DNA from: Comamonadaceae bacterium 2PF
GTDB lineage: Bacteria > Pseudomonadota > Gammaproteobacteria > Burkholderiales > Burkholderiaceae_C
Direction of reading: 5' to 3'
DNA: 64,000 nucleotides
Assembly (NCBI GenBank): GCA_005502875.1
Contig: SCMV01000009.1
Span: 1 to 64,000 of the forward strand
Every line of letters starts with the position of its first letter. Position 1 is the first letter of the stretch. The position numbers and the translations under genes are program-made. The notes below the pieces were generated by a model. It made no database searches, was not told the origin of the DNA, and worked only from the letters and a program-made list of their open reading frames with translations. Below are positions 51,801 to 60,682 of this stretch, in pieces.

Positions 51801-52222
51801 CCGGTGTAGTGCATGGCGCCGATGCCCGCGCCCACCAGCACCCCGGCGATGACGCGCTCGCGGTTGCTGACGTTCTCGTTGGACAGCAGTTTGAGCGCCA
51901 CCCACGACGCGGCCACGCTGGGCAGCACCGAGGCGGTGGTCAGGTCCGAGTCGTAGGTGACGGTGGTGCACAGCTGGTAGGCCAGCATGCCGATGAAGTG
52001 CATGCCCCAGACCCCGCAGCCCAGCGCCAGGCTGCCGGCCAGCAGGGTCACCGACCTCAGGCGCGACTGCGTGAGCACGCGGGCCTGCTCGGTCGCGTGC
52101 AAGGCCATGGTCGAGGCGAAGATGGCCAGGCACACCGACAGCACGACCAGCAGCGGGTCGTAGGTGCCATAGGGCAGCAGGCTGGGCGCGTCGAGGCCCG
52201 GGAGCAGGAAAAATCGGTCCAT
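48806..52222 (-). CDS. MHYT-domain hybrid sensor histidine kinase with PAS, receiver and Hpt domains
   Basis: A 1,138-residue membrane kinase. The N-terminal seven-helix MHYT sensor (about 1-250) contains GMHFIGM, AMHYTGMAAMQM and GMHYTGMAAARF, histidines that may bind copper and sense oxygen, CO or NO. Two PAS/PAC domains follow, then HisKA (MSHEIRTPMNAILGF), HATPase (LLNLLGNAIKF, FGGTGLGTTI), receiver (IVLMDVQMPVMDG) and Hpt (AHRIKGVAGNLGL). Phosphate can thus pass His-Asp-His to the downstream HD-GYP regulator. The ATG at 52222 is preferred; the frame is open 16 codons further up without similarity. A signalling pair linking a gas/redox cue to c-di-GMP is inferred. Confidence 0.93.
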   Translation of the reverse strand: MDRFFLLPGLDAPSLLPYGTYDPLLVVLSVCLAIFASTMALHATEQARVLTQSRLRSVTLLAGSLALGCGVWGMHFIGMLAYQLCTTVTYDSDLTTASVLPSVAASWVALKLLSNENVSNRERVIAGVLVGAGIGAMHYTGMAAMQMSAALRYDPWMFALSIVVAVALAVLALWVRHGLAVRLPQYDGWRLTWAAGVVMGMAISGMHYTGMAAARFVGTATLGLNTSTPNSIPLSLGITLVTVVASVLVGAAVGLARYRQLLARMESKEERLRAITDTSMDAIIVFDEQGTVHKYNPAAERIFGVPVGQIMGQSVTRIMVEPYKSMATASFDRFLDEVSRAMGIELESYTMHADGRRVPIRLMMGRMASLQERLYVAFVSDISERKHMEMELRDREAQFRSLISNIPGISYRCRMEPGWPMVYISDAAERITGWPTAAFMGSPPEVSFASLVSPEDVKRIGVIVKQAADAEIPFVLEFQLRTKRGELRWIWGNGSIARAADNSMKWIDGVLLDITERRMMEEELVRAKEKAEAAAQARTNFLANMSHEIRTPMNAILGFTDFVLDGELQATQRKHLETVRKSARSLLHLLNDILDSSKLDRGALELESLPFSLPDLVGQLCAEQSIQAARKSLRLHGQVPPEVGDTVVGDPHRLRQILLNLLGNAIKFTEAGEVELSCAREGDRVHFQVRDTGIGIAPDRLASIFEAFTQADASMSRRFGGTGLGTTIAKQLTELMGGRIWVDSTPGVGSTFHVEVPLPKGQAQDHPGTSTQSGSRGALRLPPLRMLVVDDVPQNTELLCLVMGRDGHQVTTAHDGQQALALFAEQDFDIVLMDVQMPVMDGLSASRAMRELEGRRGGRRTPIIALSASVLNEDRHAAQASGMDGFATKPLEIDALSHEIARVTGCGSTGQATHPPGTALMADSGAELGATQPGLVIDTAGGLIDPDAGVRRWGDLESWQTALFRFAQQAGTLSGGDDPTLQRAEAHRIKGVAGNLGLPHLSDAAARVEALHADASHADQVEAWSALNQALLSTVNHVAALRAQAPSEHAAHPGEAGTDKALDEAGLQALQADARALQQAFSRGECLDELLAALCERASAAPNPARLQAARQAADDFDFEAAARELGAWLDALTPQEA

Positions 52223-52391
52223 GAGGCCACCATGGGTTGGGTGGCCCACTGTGCCGCCTGGCGCCTTCACCCGTTTGACCGAACAACGCGCCCGCCGTGC
52301 GGCATTTCACGCTTTGTTTTGCAAGTCGGGCCGCTGCGCCACCTCGGTGCTTGGCCGAGTGGGTGCCGTGCCTGCCGGCACGGCTGGGTGC

Positions 52392-53642
52392 TCAGGGCGC
52401 CCCGGGCGCGCCGTCGGGCTGGCCGCTGCGCGGCCACAGCACCCACATGGCCAGGGGCTGCTTGGTGCGCCCGGCCTGGGCCAGCGCCTCGTCGCCCCAG
52501 CCCCAGAAGAAGTCGGCCCGCACCGCACCCAGGATGGCCCCGCCCGTGTCCTGCGCCATGGCCAGTCGGCGCAAGGGCGAAGCGGGCGGCATGCCACCGG
52601 CCACCCAGGTTTGCGGCATCGTGCTGTCGAGCCAGACCGGGGTGCCCAAGGGCACGCTGTCGCGGTCGACAGCGATGGAGCGGCCCGGCGTCAGGGGCAC
52701 GCCTTGGGCCCCGTTGGGCCCGGATGAAGGGTCGATCAGGGCCTCTTCGCGGAAGAAGACGACGCGGGGGTTGGCCGCCATCATCTCGCTGACCCGACCT
52801 GGGTTGGCCTGTGCCCAGCTGCGGATGGCCGGCCAGGAGGCCTGCTCCAGCGTGAAGGCGCCCTGGTCCACCAGCCAGCGCGCCACCGACTGATAGGGCT
52901 GGTCGTTGTGGCCGGCAAAGGCCAGGCGCACGACCTTGGGTGTGCCTTGCGGGGTCGGCTCATCGAGCAGGCGCACGCGGCCCGAGCCCTGCACCTGGAT
53001 GAGCAGCACGTCCAGTGGGTCGGCCAGCCAGACCACCTCGCGCCCGGCGATGGCGGCGCGCCCCTCGGGGCTCGATTCGAGCTCGGCGCGGCTGAAAAAG
53101 GGCTTGCGCTGACCCAGGCCAGCCGGCGGGCGGTGCAGCGGCCAGGCAAAGCGCGCATCGGGCGTGCGGCGGCCCTCCAGCAGGGGTTCGAAGTAACCGG
53201 TCAACAGCCCGCTGGCCTGGCCCTCCAGCGAGGTCACCCGCCAGGGTTGCAGCTGGGTCTCGACCCACTGGCGCACGAAGTCGTCGCCCACGCGCTGGCC
53301 CCAGTCCGGGCCCAGGCGGCGGGCCTCGTCACACAACTTTTGCCAGCCCGCAGCGGGCTTGACGCAGCCCCTGACCAGGGCGGGCCACCACTCGCCCAGG
53401 CGGTCTGCCTGCCAGCCGGGCATGTCGCTCCAGGCGGCCTGCACCCAGCGGGCCTTGGCGCGCAGCAGGCTGGGGCCTTCGGGCACGGGCGCACTGGGCG
53501 GGTAACCGGGCGCCTGCGTGATGGGTGCCGCACCACCGCTGCGGGTGGGCACGAGGCTGCCGCAGGCGCTGAGGCTTCCTACAATGGCCAGGGACAGGGT
53601 CAGACGGACCCACAACTTTCTCGACGGGAACACGCAAGGCAT
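52392..53642 (-). CDS. mltA: Membrane-bound lytic murein transglycosylase A (MltA) lipoprotein
   Basis: A 416-residue lipoprotein. The lipobox is LSAC (Cys about 27). The MltA domain (LTGYFEPLLEGRRTPDARFAWPLHRPP) and the C-terminal 3D domain (AVDRDSVPLGTPVWLDS, MAQDTGGAILGAVRADFFWGWGDEA) are complete; the 3D aspartates are present. It cleaves peptidoglycan glycan strands with 1,6-anhydro product at the inner leaflet of the outer membrane. Its ATG (53642-53640) overlaps the ATG of the divergent small gene on the other strand. The transcript start and ribosome site must therefore lie inside that gene. Confidence 0.93.
   Translation of the reverse strand: MPCVFPSRKLWVRLTLSLAIVGSLSACGSLVPTRSGGAAPITQAPGYPPSAPVPEGPSLLRAKARWVQAAWSDMPGWQADRLGEWWPALVRGCVKPAAGWQKLCDEARRLGPDWGQRVGDDFVRQWVETQLQPWRVTSLEGQASGLLTGYFEPLLEGRRTPDARFAWPLHRPPAGLGQRKPFFSRAELESSPEGRAAIAGREVVWLADPLDVLLIQVQGSGRVRLLDEPTPQGTPKVVRLAFAGHNDQPYQSVARWLVDQGAFTLEQASWPAIRSWAQANPGRVSEMMAANPRVVFFREEALIDPSSGPNGAQGVPLTPGRSIAVDRDSVPLGTPVWLDSTMPQTWVAGGMPPASPLRRLAMAQDTGGAILGAVRADFFWGWGDEALAQAGRTKQPLAMWVLWPRSGQPDGAPGAP
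53580..53585 (+). promoter_or_regulatory. -10-like box TACAAT of the small membrane-protein gene
   Basis: TACAATGG, 55 bases before the ATG at 53641, is placed inside the mltA coding region on the opposite strand. Its match to TATAAT is one of the best in this group of boxes here. Confidence 0.4.
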
Positions 53643-53862
53643 GGGACTGATTGTGCTGGAAGCCGCGCTCGCGCTGGCGGTGCTGGTCTTCCTGATCTGG
53701 TGGACGATGTTTTCGGGGCGCCGAGGCGGTGAGTGGCACGACGAGGCGCCAGGTTCGACGCCGGGCGAGGCGCCGCCGCCGCCCGCACCCGACGACGGTG
53801 CGAAGGACGGCGAGCCGCTTCAGCCGCCGGAGCGCGGTGGCACCAGGAAGGACATCGGTTGA
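53641..53862 (+). CDS. Small single-pass membrane protein (73 residues)
   Basis: A short protein with one transmembrane helix near the N-terminus (IVLEAALALAVLVFLIWWTMF) followed by a basic segment (SGRRGGE) and a Pro/Asp/Glu-rich cytoplasmic tail (APPPPAPDDGAKDGEPLQPPERGG). Its start codon overlaps the mltA start codon on the other strand, and its 3' end overlaps 43 bases of the PF10136 gene that runs in on the minus strand. A TACAAT box lies upstream. Function unknown. The clean anchor helix plus hydrophilic tail supports a real gene, but it may be mis-called. Confidence 0.6.
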   Translation: MGLIVLEAALALAVLVFLIWWTMFSGRRGGEWHDEAPGSTPGEAPPPPAPDDGAKDGEPLQPPERGGTRKDIG

Positions 53863-55931
53863 CGCAACACACGCCGGCCGATGGCGCGCCACAGTCGGGC
53901 CCGGTCGGTCACGCGCACGCCGCGAGAGCGCGCCGCCACGCGCAGCGCCAGCAAGAAGCTCACGCCCACGTTGAACAAACCGGTCAGCGGCAGGGCGGCG
54001 ACGCACCACCAGAAGGCCGGCTGGTTCAGCATGTCCCAGCCCAGGGTGCCCAGCGCGCCCGCCACCTGGCCTGTTGACAGCGTGACGTGTCGCACATCGA
54101 GCGGCAGGCCCAGGAACTTGGCGATCACCGGCACCAGGCCCAGCATGAAGCCCAGCGAGATGTTGGCCGCCAGGCCCGAGATGTTCTCGCGCCACCAGGC
54201 GGACCAGCGTGCGGCTCGCGCCTCGCCCAGCCAGGCCCGGATGCGCGGGTTCCAGCGCAGCGCGCTGTCCAGGCGGTGCAGCACGAAGGCGTTCTCGGCC
54301 CAGCCCGCCAAAATGCTCGACGCAAACAGCAGCACACCGGTGAAGGCGGCGTACCAAAGCGTCGGGCCCAGCAGCGTCAGGCTGTGCAGGGTGTAGCGAG
54401 CTTCTTCTTCGTTGATGAGGGGGTGGTTCAGGCCGTGGATGAGCGCCAGCTGCACGCCCAGCACCAAGGGCGCGACCACCAGCAGGTTGCCCAGGATGCC
54501 GGCCACCTGCGAACGCAGCAGGTGGGCCACCTCGTCGACAAAAGACTCGACCGCTTCGTCGCTGCGCACATCGGCCAGCTTGGCGGCCATGGCCGGCGCC
54601 GTCATGGCGGGCTGCTTGGTGGCCACCGTGAAGTGCAGCCACTGAACGATGACGAAGCTGATCGCGTAGTTCAGGCCCGCACCAAAGCCGGCCATGAAGG
54701 GCGACAGGCCGAGCGCCAGCACCGCGAACTTCATGAAGGTGGTGCCCGCCAGCACCGCGCCACCACCGCAGGCACGTTTGAACATGTCGGCGTATTCGGC
54801 GCGGTTGCGGGTGATGTAGTGCTCGCCCGTTTCGGCGCTGCGCTCGGCCACGCGGCGCGCCAGCTGCGAGGTGTGCTGCGAGAACAGCGCGCGCACGCTG
54901 CGGCGGCGCTCGCCGACCTGCACCAGGGTCAGCAGCAGGTGGTGCAGGGCCGGTGTGGGGCGGGGGGCCAGCACCGCTTCAAGCAGCAGCTCGATGCGCT
55001 CGCAGCGCCCCACCAGCTGGTCGATCTGGAAGACCAGGTTGACCGAGATGCCCTGCGTGTCGAGGTGGCCGTGCAGACCGCGCGCCGCCTGGGCGCAGGT
55101 GTCCAGCAAGGCGCGAAGGTACTGGGCGTCTTGCAGCAGGGTGGGGGACCAGGCCTGACCGGGTTGATCGCGCAGGTGCGCACCGATGTCGTCGCGCAGG
55201 CGCTCGACCACGTGGCCGAGTTGGCGAAAGGCGTTGCGCGCGCTGGCGTCGGCGTTGCTGGCCACGGGCGCGTCGAAGTCCTGGCCCAGGCTGATGCCCA
55301 TGCGCGAGCGAAACGCCGGCGAAAAACCGATGGCGCGCACCTGCGCCGCCAGGTACAGCATCGCGTCGCAGAACGGGTCGCGCCAGCCCAGGGTGCGCGC
55401 GGTCAGGGCGGCTGGTTCGCCGGCGGCAGGTGCGCGCAGGCCATCGTTGAGCAGCCCGCCGATCTGCTCCAGCGTGGCCTCGTCCAGGTGAGCCAGCCAG
55501 CGCCCGTCGCTCGGGTCGCTGAACAGCAGGTTGAACAGCACCGACAGGTCGGCGGTCTCCGGGCTGGCGGGCAGCAGGCGCCGGCGCACGCGCTCGCCCA
55601 GCTCGTTGAGGAAGGCCGAGCGCGGTGAAAAGCCGTAGTCGGCCAACAGCGCGGCCACGTCGGTGTCGCGCCAGAAGGCGGCCAGCAAGGCCACCACGCG
55701 CGCGCGCCGCTCGGGCTTGGCGTCGATCAGGCGCACCACGTTTTGCAGCCCGCTGACGGGCTCGCCACGGCGCACCCAGTCCAGCATGCGGATCAGCCAG
55801 ATGTGGCGCTCGACCAGCGGCGCCTCGGCATCGGCCTGGTCGAGCCAAGCCTCGATCTCGAAGCCGTTGCCGGGGCGGGGCCACCAGGCCTGGCGGTTGA
55901 AGGGGGAAAGGAGCTTGGAGATGACCGCCAT
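53820..55931 (-). CDS. PF10136 membrane protein (so-called site-specific recombinase Gcr family)
   Basis: A 703-residue protein. The first 390 residues are helical and soluble-looking (EAWLDQADAEAPLVERHIWLIRMLDWVRRGE, LLADYGFSPRSAFLNELGERV). The rest holds several membrane helices (FAVLALGLSPFMAGFGAGLNYAISFVIVQWLHF, QVAGILGNLLVVAPLVLGVQ). The family is annotated as a site-specific recombinase from an early Neisseria report, but nothing here looks like a recombinase active site; a membrane function is more likely. The last 43 bases overlap the small plus-strand gene. It lies 13 bases downstream of apaG, in the same direction. Confidence 0.8.
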   Translation of the reverse strand: MAVISKLLSPFNRQAWWPRPGNGFEIEAWLDQADAEAPLVERHIWLIRMLDWVRRGEPVSGLQNVVRLIDAKPERRARVVALLAAFWRDTDVAALLADYGFSPRSAFLNELGERVRRRLLPASPETADLSVLFNLLFSDPSDGRWLAHLDEATLEQIGGLLNDGLRAPAAGEPAALTARTLGWRDPFCDAMLYLAAQVRAIGFSPAFRSRMGISLGQDFDAPVASNADASARNAFRQLGHVVERLRDDIGAHLRDQPGQAWSPTLLQDAQYLRALLDTCAQAARGLHGHLDTQGISVNLVFQIDQLVGRCERIELLLEAVLAPRPTPALHHLLLTLVQVGERRRSVRALFSQHTSQLARRVAERSAETGEHYITRNRAEYADMFKRACGGGAVLAGTTFMKFAVLALGLSPFMAGFGAGLNYAISFVIVQWLHFTVATKQPAMTAPAMAAKLADVRSDEAVESFVDEVAHLLRSQVAGILGNLLVVAPLVLGVQLALIHGLNHPLINEEEARYTLHSLTLLGPTLWYAAFTGVLLFASSILAGWAENAFVLHRLDSALRWNPRIRAWLGEARAARWSAWWRENISGLAANISLGFMLGLVPVIAKFLGLPLDVRHVTLSTGQVAGALGTLGWDMLNQPAFWWCVAALPLTGLFNVGVSFLLALRVAARSRGVRVTDRARLWRAIGRRVLRQPMSFLVPPRSGG

Positions 55932-55944
55932 CGTGTGCCGGGCC

Positions 55945-56319
55945 TCAGTGCAGCGACTGCGAGCGCGCGAGCATGAACTCGGGCACGGGTGCCTCGAACA
56001 GGCGTGCGTCTTCGGTCATGCAAAAGAAGGTGCCGTGCATCGTGCCATGCGGCGTGTTCAACCTGGTCCAGCTCGTGTACTCGAAGCGCTCGCCCGGCTT
56101 GAGCAGGGGCTGGTTGCCCACCACGCCCAGGCCGCGCACCTCTTCGGTTTGACCCATGGCGTCGGTGATGACCCAGTGCCGGGCGATCAGTTGCGCCGAC
56201 ACCGTGCCGCTGTTGACGATGGTGACGGTGTAGGAGAAGGCGTACTCGTGGGTGGACGGGTCGCTCTGCTCCTCGAGGTAGCTGGGGTGCACGCTGCAGG
56301 TGAATTCGGCCTGGTTCAT
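55945..56319 (-). CDS. apaG: ApaG (CorD) domain protein
   Basis: A 124-residue ApaG protein, a small fibronectin-III-like fold (FTCSVHPSYLEEQSDPSTHEYAFSYTVTIVNSG, then LIARHWVITDAMGQTEEVRGLGVVGNQPLLKPGERFEYTSWT). ApaG is linked to Co2+/Mg2+ homeostasis and Ap4A-related phenotypes in Salmonella and E. coli, where apaG sits near ksgA and apaH. Here it is beside the PF10136 gene and rpe, a Burkholderiales-type order. The ATG at 56319 starts at the family N-terminus (NQAEFTCSV). Confidence 0.94.
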   Translation of the reverse strand: MNQAEFTCSVHPSYLEEQSDPSTHEYAFSYTVTIVNSGTVSAQLIARHWVITDAMGQTEEVRGLGVVGNQPLLKPGERFEYTSWTRLNTPHGTMHGTFFCMTEDARLFEAPVPEFMLARSQSLH

Positions 56320-56454
56320 GTGGCCCATTCTAGGCAATGCCTTCGGGCAGGTCCGGGCGGAAGTCCCGACGCTTCATGGGGATGTCACGCTGGACAGAGA
56401 ACATCGCGTGCCGCGCAATTGCAGTTCTTTACCAAGCACCCAAGAGGAGTACCC

Positions 56455-58215
56455 ATGGATCGTCGTCGTTTCCTGTCCGCGCTGGGCGTGGCCAGTGGTG
56501 GCCTGATGGTCACCTGGCAGGCCCGTGCCGTGTCGTGGATGAACCTGGGCCTGGTGCCGCTGGACACCCGCAACCTGCGCACCGATTCGGCCCGCGTGTT
56601 CGACCTCTCGGTGGCCTCGGCCGACCCGTCCGAGACCGGCGTGATCCTGTGGACGCACATCGACCCCGCAGCGGTGCGCGGTGGCGAGCCCCTGTACCTG
56701 CAGGTGGCGCTCGACGCCCAGTTCAACACCCTGCTGGTGCAGGCCCGCGTGAACGCCGACGACATCGGCCCCGAGCGCGACCACACCGTCAAGATCGACC
56801 TCGACGGCCAGCTGCCGGCCATGGCCTCGGGTGGCCCCTTCTTCTACCGCTTCATCTACGACGGCACCGTCAGCCGAGTCGGCCGCTGCCGCACCCTGCC
56901 GGCCGCGAGCGCGCAACGCAAGCGCTACAAGCTCGCTTTGCTCACATGCCAGGACTACACCAACGGCTACTACGGCGCGCTGGCCCACGTGGCCCGCGAC
57001 GACACCATCGACCACGTGCTGCACCTGGGCGACTTCATCTACGAAACGGCGGGCGACCCGCGCTTCCAAAGCCTGCCCTTTGCCGACCGCACCATGGTGC
57101 TGCCCTCGGGCGGCACGGTGGCGCTGGACGTCAACGACTACCGCTTCATCTACCGCACCATCCGCCGCGACCCGAACATCCAGGCCCTGATGGAGCGCCA
57201 CACGCTGATCTGCGTGCCCGACGACCACGAGACGGCCAACGACACCTACTGGGACTACGCCCGCGACACCCTGGGCGCGCCCGACCACCCCTACACGACC
57301 GATGCCTCGTATGGCGCCGACGCCGGCCTGCTGCGCCGCTTGAAGCTCGACTCGCAACGCGCCTGGAGCGAGTACGTGCCGGCCCGCGTGAGCTTCGATG
57401 CCAACGCCACCCACCCTTTTGAAGCGCTCAAGGTCTTCCGCAAGTTCAACTTCGGCGGCTTCCTCGAGCTCTTCATGATCGAGAACCGCACCTACCGCAG
57501 CGCCCACGCCTGCGGCGAGAAGGACTTCGGCCAGCGCTACTTCCCGCTGGGCTGCACGAAGTACAACAGCGCCGAGCAAACGCTGCTGGGCAAGGCGCAG
57601 CTCGACTGGCTGGTCGATGGGCTGACCAAGTCTCGCGCCACCTGGAAGCTGATGGGCAACCAGACCTTCTTCGGGCGCCTGGCCGTGACCTTCCTGGGCA
57701 CGCAACTCGCGCCGCTGAACGTCGACGCCTGGGACGGCTTCCAGGCCGAGCGCCGCGCCCTCACCGGCGCCCTGCGCGACGCCAAGGTCAGCAACTTCCT
57801 GGTGGCCACCGGTGACCTGCACACCTACATGGCCAGCAACATCAAGCACGACTACGGCAACCTCAACCCGCTGGCGCTGGACAACTACGTGGGCGCCGAG
57901 TTCATGACGCCTTCGGTGACCTCGTCGACGCTGGCCGAGATGCTGGCGTCCAAGGCCGATGCGCAAACGAAGGTCCTGATCGGCCGCGCGCTGGCCGCGC
58001 CCGCCGTGCGCCTGAACAACCCGCACATCCAGTTCTTCGACAGCAGCCGCCAGGGCTACTCCACGCTGGAGATGACCGACGCGCACGCAGAGTGGGTGGC
58101 CTACGCGGTCGACAAGTCCGTCAGCGGCGAGCTGCCGGCGCGCCGCTGCATCGCCCGCCAGCGCAAGAACATGTGGCTGCCGTGGCTGATGGCACAGGGC
58201 ACGGCTGGGTACTGA
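56455..58215 (+). CDS. PhoD-like alkaline phosphatase / phosphodiesterase
   Basis: A 586-residue secreted enzyme with a twin-arginine signal ([15 protein letters not shown]). The PhoD domain has [19 protein letters not shown], the metal ligands in [38 protein letters not shown] and a C-terminal ATGDLHTYM. PhoD enzymes use iron and calcium and cleave phosphate mono- and diesters outside the cell. AAGAGGAGT precedes the ATG, an excellent ribosome site. It is a single gene; no Pho box was recognised upstream. The branch differs from Bacillus PhoD in its longer C-terminus. Confidence 0.9.
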   Translation: MDRRRFLSALGVASGGLMVTWQARAVSWMNLGLVPLDTRNLRTDSARVFDLSVASADPSETGVILWTHIDPAAVRGGEPLYLQVALDAQFNTLLVQARVNADDIGPERDHTVKIDLDGQLPAMASGGPFFYRFIYDGTVSRVGRCRTLPAASAQRKRYKLALLTCQDYTNGYYGALAHVARDDTIDHVLHLGDFIYETAGDPRFQSLPFADRTMVLPSGGTVALDVNDYRFIYRTIRRDPNIQALMERHTLICVPDDHETANDTYWDYARDTLGAPDHPYTTDASYGADAGLLRRLKLDSQRAWSEYVPARVSFDANATHPFEALKVFRKFNFGGFLELFMIENRTYRSAHACGEKDFGQRYFPLGCTKYNSAEQTLLGKAQLDWLVDGLTKSRATWKLMGNQTFFGRLAVTFLGTQLAPLNVDAWDGFQAERRALTGALRDAKVSNFLVATGDLHTYMASNIKHDYGNLNPLALDNYVGAEFMTPSVTSSTLAEMLASKADAQTKVLIGRALAAPAVRLNNPHIQFFDSSRQGYSTLEMTDAHAEWVAYAVDKSVSGELPARRCIARQRKNMWLPWLMAQGTAGY

Positions 58216-58247
58216 TGGCTTTCTGCCCGGGGCGCGGGCGGGTTTCC

Positions 58248-58253
58248 TAGAAT
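58248..58253 (+). promoter_or_regulatory. -10-like box TAGAAT of rpe
   Basis: TAGAATGGCGG, 53 bases before the rpe ATG. No clear -35 at 17 bp. Confidence 0.4.
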
Positions 58254-58306
58254 GGCGGTTTGGGCGCGCTCCTGCGCCCTGCCGCCCACCAGGAACCGCC
58301 CTCGCC

Positions 58307-58990
58307 ATGTCACGCACCTTCCGCATCGCCCCCAGCATCCTCTCGGCCGACTTCGCCCGCTTGGGGCAGGAGGTGCGCGACGTCATCGACGCCGGCGCCG
58401 ACTGGATCCACTTCGACGTGATGGACAACCATTACGTGCCCAACCTGACTTTCGGGCCGATGGTGTGCCAGGCCCTGCGCAAGCACTCGGTCAAGGCCGA
58501 CGGCACGAAGGTGCCCATCGACGTGCACCTGATGGTGCAGCCCGTTGACGCCCTGGCCACGGCCTTTGCCAAGTCGGGCGCCGACATCGTCACCTTCCAC
58601 CCCGACGCCTCCACCCACGTCGACCGCACGCTGCAGCTCATCAAGGCCGAAGGCATCCAGGCCGGCCTGGTGTTCAACCCCGCCTCGCCCATCGACGTGC
58701 TGGAGTGGGTCATCGACAAGGTCGACGTGGTGCTGCTGATGAGCGTGAACCCGGGCTTCGGTGGCCAGAGCTTCATCGACAGCACGCTGCGCAAGGCCGA
58801 GAAGGTGCGCAAGGTCATCGATGCCTCCGGACGCGACATCCGCCTGGAGATCGACGGTGGCGTGAAGGTCGACAACATCCGCCGCATCGCCGACGCCGGT
58901 GCCGACACCTTCGTGGCGGGTTCGGCCATCTTCGGTCAGCCCAGCTACCAGGGCGTGATCGACGCGATGCGGGCCGAACTGGCACGTTGA
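58307..58990 (+). CDS. rpe: Ribulose-phosphate 3-epimerase
   Basis: A 227-residue TIM-barrel enzyme of the pentose phosphate pathway that interconverts ribulose-5-phosphate and xylulose-5-phosphate. Motifs: [32 protein letters not shown] (metal ligands), [31 protein letters not shown] and FVAGSAIF. All expected metal and phosphate ligands are present and the length is standard. AGGA lies before the ATG at 58307. Confidence 0.96.
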   Translation: MSRTFRIAPSILSADFARLGQEVRDVIDAGADWIHFDVMDNHYVPNLTFGPMVCQALRKHSVKADGTKVPIDVHLMVQPVDALATAFAKSGADIVTFHPDASTHVDRTLQLIKAEGIQAGLVFNPASPIDVLEWVIDKVDVVLLMSVNPGFGGQSFIDSTLRKAEKVRKVIDASGRDIRLEIDGGVKVDNIRRIADAGADTFVAGSAIFGQPSYQGVIDAMRAELAR

Positions 58991-58998
58991 GTCCAGCG

Positions 58999-59018
58999 CG
59001 GGCGCTGGCGGGCGCCCG
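58999..59018 (+). terminator. Hairpin downstream of rpe
   Basis: CGGGCGC (58999-59005), loop TGGCGG, GCGCCCG (59012-59018), 8 bases after the stop. There is no T-run directly after it, so terminator activity is uncertain. Confidence 0.3.
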
Positions 59019-59115
59019 TGGGCAGGATTGCTGCCACTTTTGCCGGTTTTTCCTTCAAGTCCAAGGTGCGCCCTGCCGATAGGCTGGAGTTGTGTCGTTG
59101 TATCGAAGGAAAACC

Positions 59116-60657
59116 ATGCGCTTGTCTGCCAGCATCGCCCATCGCCTGGGCGCCGTCCTGGGCGGCTTATTGCTGCTCATCGTGGCCATGGTGGCCCTGG
59201 CCTGGAGCCAGATGGGCGCCATGCGGAGTTCGGAGGAGGAGATCATCGGCAACTGGCTGCCCAGCGTCGAGCTCGTCAACCAGCTCAACACCAACATCTC
59301 CGACCAGCGCATCCTGGAGTTCCGCCACGTGCTCAACACCGAGGAGGCGGCGATGCGGGGCATCGAGGCCGAGCTGAAAAAATTCGCAGGCGAGTTCAAT
59401 CGCCTGCACGAGGCCTACAAGGCGCTCATTTCATCGGACGAGGAGCGCAAGCTGCACGCGGCCTTCGAGCGCAGCTGGGGCGAGTACCTGCGCCTGCATG
59501 AGCAGGTGCTGAACTTCTCTCGCCAGAACCAGAACGACCAGGCCCGTGCGTTGCTCGAAGGCGATGCACAAAAGAGCTTCGACGAGGCAACCGCCGACCT
59601 GGTGGCGCTGATCAAGCTCAACAGCGACGGCGCCAAAGCCGCAGGCCATGGTGCCGACGACGTTTATGTTTTTGCGCGCAACGCGCTGCTGGCCTCGGCC
59701 CTGTTGGGCCTGCTGGTGGGCACGGTGGCCGCCGTGTGGCTGACGCGCTCCATCACCCGACCCATCGAGTCGGCGCTGGCCGTTGCCGAGGGCGTGGCCG
59801 AGGGCAACCTGGCGCAACACATCGAGGTGAACTCGTCCGACGAGCTGGGCCGCTTGCTCGGCTCGCTGCGCACCATGCAAGGCCGCTTGTCCGACGTGGT
59901 TTCGGGCGTGCGCGGCTCGGCCGAAGGCGTGGCCACGGCCAGCGCGCAGATCGCCCAGGGCAACCTGGACCTGTCGCAGCGCACCGAGGAGCAGGCCTCT
60001 GCCGTGCAGCAGACCGCCGCCACCATGGAAGAGGTGGGCAGCACCGTGCGCAACAACGCCGACGCCGCATCCCAGGCCAACCAGATGGCGCAGGGCGCCT
60101 CCGAGGTGGCCATGCGGGGCGGTGACGTGGTCGGCCAGGTGGTGCAGACCATGCAGGGCATCAACGACAGCTCGCGCAAGATCAACGACATCATCGGCAC
60201 CATCGATGGCATTGCCTTTCAGACCAACATCCTGGCGCTGAACGCGGCCGTGGAAGCAGCGCGTGCTGGTGAACAAGGCCGTGGCTTCGCCGTGGTGGCA
60301 TCTGAAGTGCGCAGCCTGGCCCAGCGCAGCGCCGAAGCCGCCAAGGAAATCAAGAGCCTGATCGGCCAGAGCGTCGAGCAGGTGGACCGTGGCGCGCAAC
60401 TGGTCGAGCAGGCCGGCAGCACCATGGACGAGATCGTCACGGCCATCCGCCGAGTCACCGACATCGTTGGCGAGATCTCGTCGGCCAGTCGCGAACAGAG
60501 CAACGGCGTCGATCAGGTGGCCCAGGCCATCCAGCAGATGGACCAGACCACGCAGCAAAACGCCGCGCTGGTGGAAGAAAGCGCGGCGGCTGCCGAAAGC
60601 CTCAAGACCCAGTCGCAGAGCCTGGTCGATTCGGTGGCCTTCTTCAAGGTGCGCTGA
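59116..60657 (+). CDS. Methyl-accepting chemotaxis protein
   Basis: A 513-residue chemoreceptor. TM1 ([20 protein letters not shown]) and TM2 ([21 protein letters not shown]) bracket a four-helix-bundle sensor. A HAMP domain ([21 protein letters not shown]) and the signalling helix pair follow, with the conserved tip [49 protein letters not shown]. No CheR/CheB tether pentapeptide is at the C-terminus. The start at 59116 follows a GAAGGAAAA ribosome site; an upstream TTG start adds residues without similarity. The ligand is unknown. Confidence 0.94.
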   Translation: MRLSASIAHRLGAVLGGLLLLIVAMVALAWSQMGAMRSSEEEIIGNWLPSVELVNQLNTNISDQRILEFRHVLNTEEAAMRGIEAELKKFAGEFNRLHEAYKALISSDEERKLHAAFERSWGEYLRLHEQVLNFSRQNQNDQARALLEGDAQKSFDEATADLVALIKLNSDGAKAAGHGADDVYVFARNALLASALLGLLVGTVAAVWLTRSITRPIESALAVAEGVAEGNLAQHIEVNSSDELGRLLGSLRTMQGRLSDVVSGVRGSAEGVATASAQIAQGNLDLSQRTEEQASAVQQTAATMEEVGSTVRNNADAASQANQMAQGASEVAMRGGDVVGQVVQTMQGINDSSRKINDIIGTIDGIAFQTNILALNAAVEAARAGEQGRGFAVVASEVRSLAQRSAEAAKEIKSLIGQSVEQVDRGAQLVEQAGSTMDEIVTAIRRVTDIVGEISSASREQSNGVDQVAQAIQQMDQTTQQNAALVEESAAAAESLKTQSQSLVDSVAFFKVR

Positions 60658-60682
60658 GGGGCGGCCTGGTGGGCCGCGGTGC

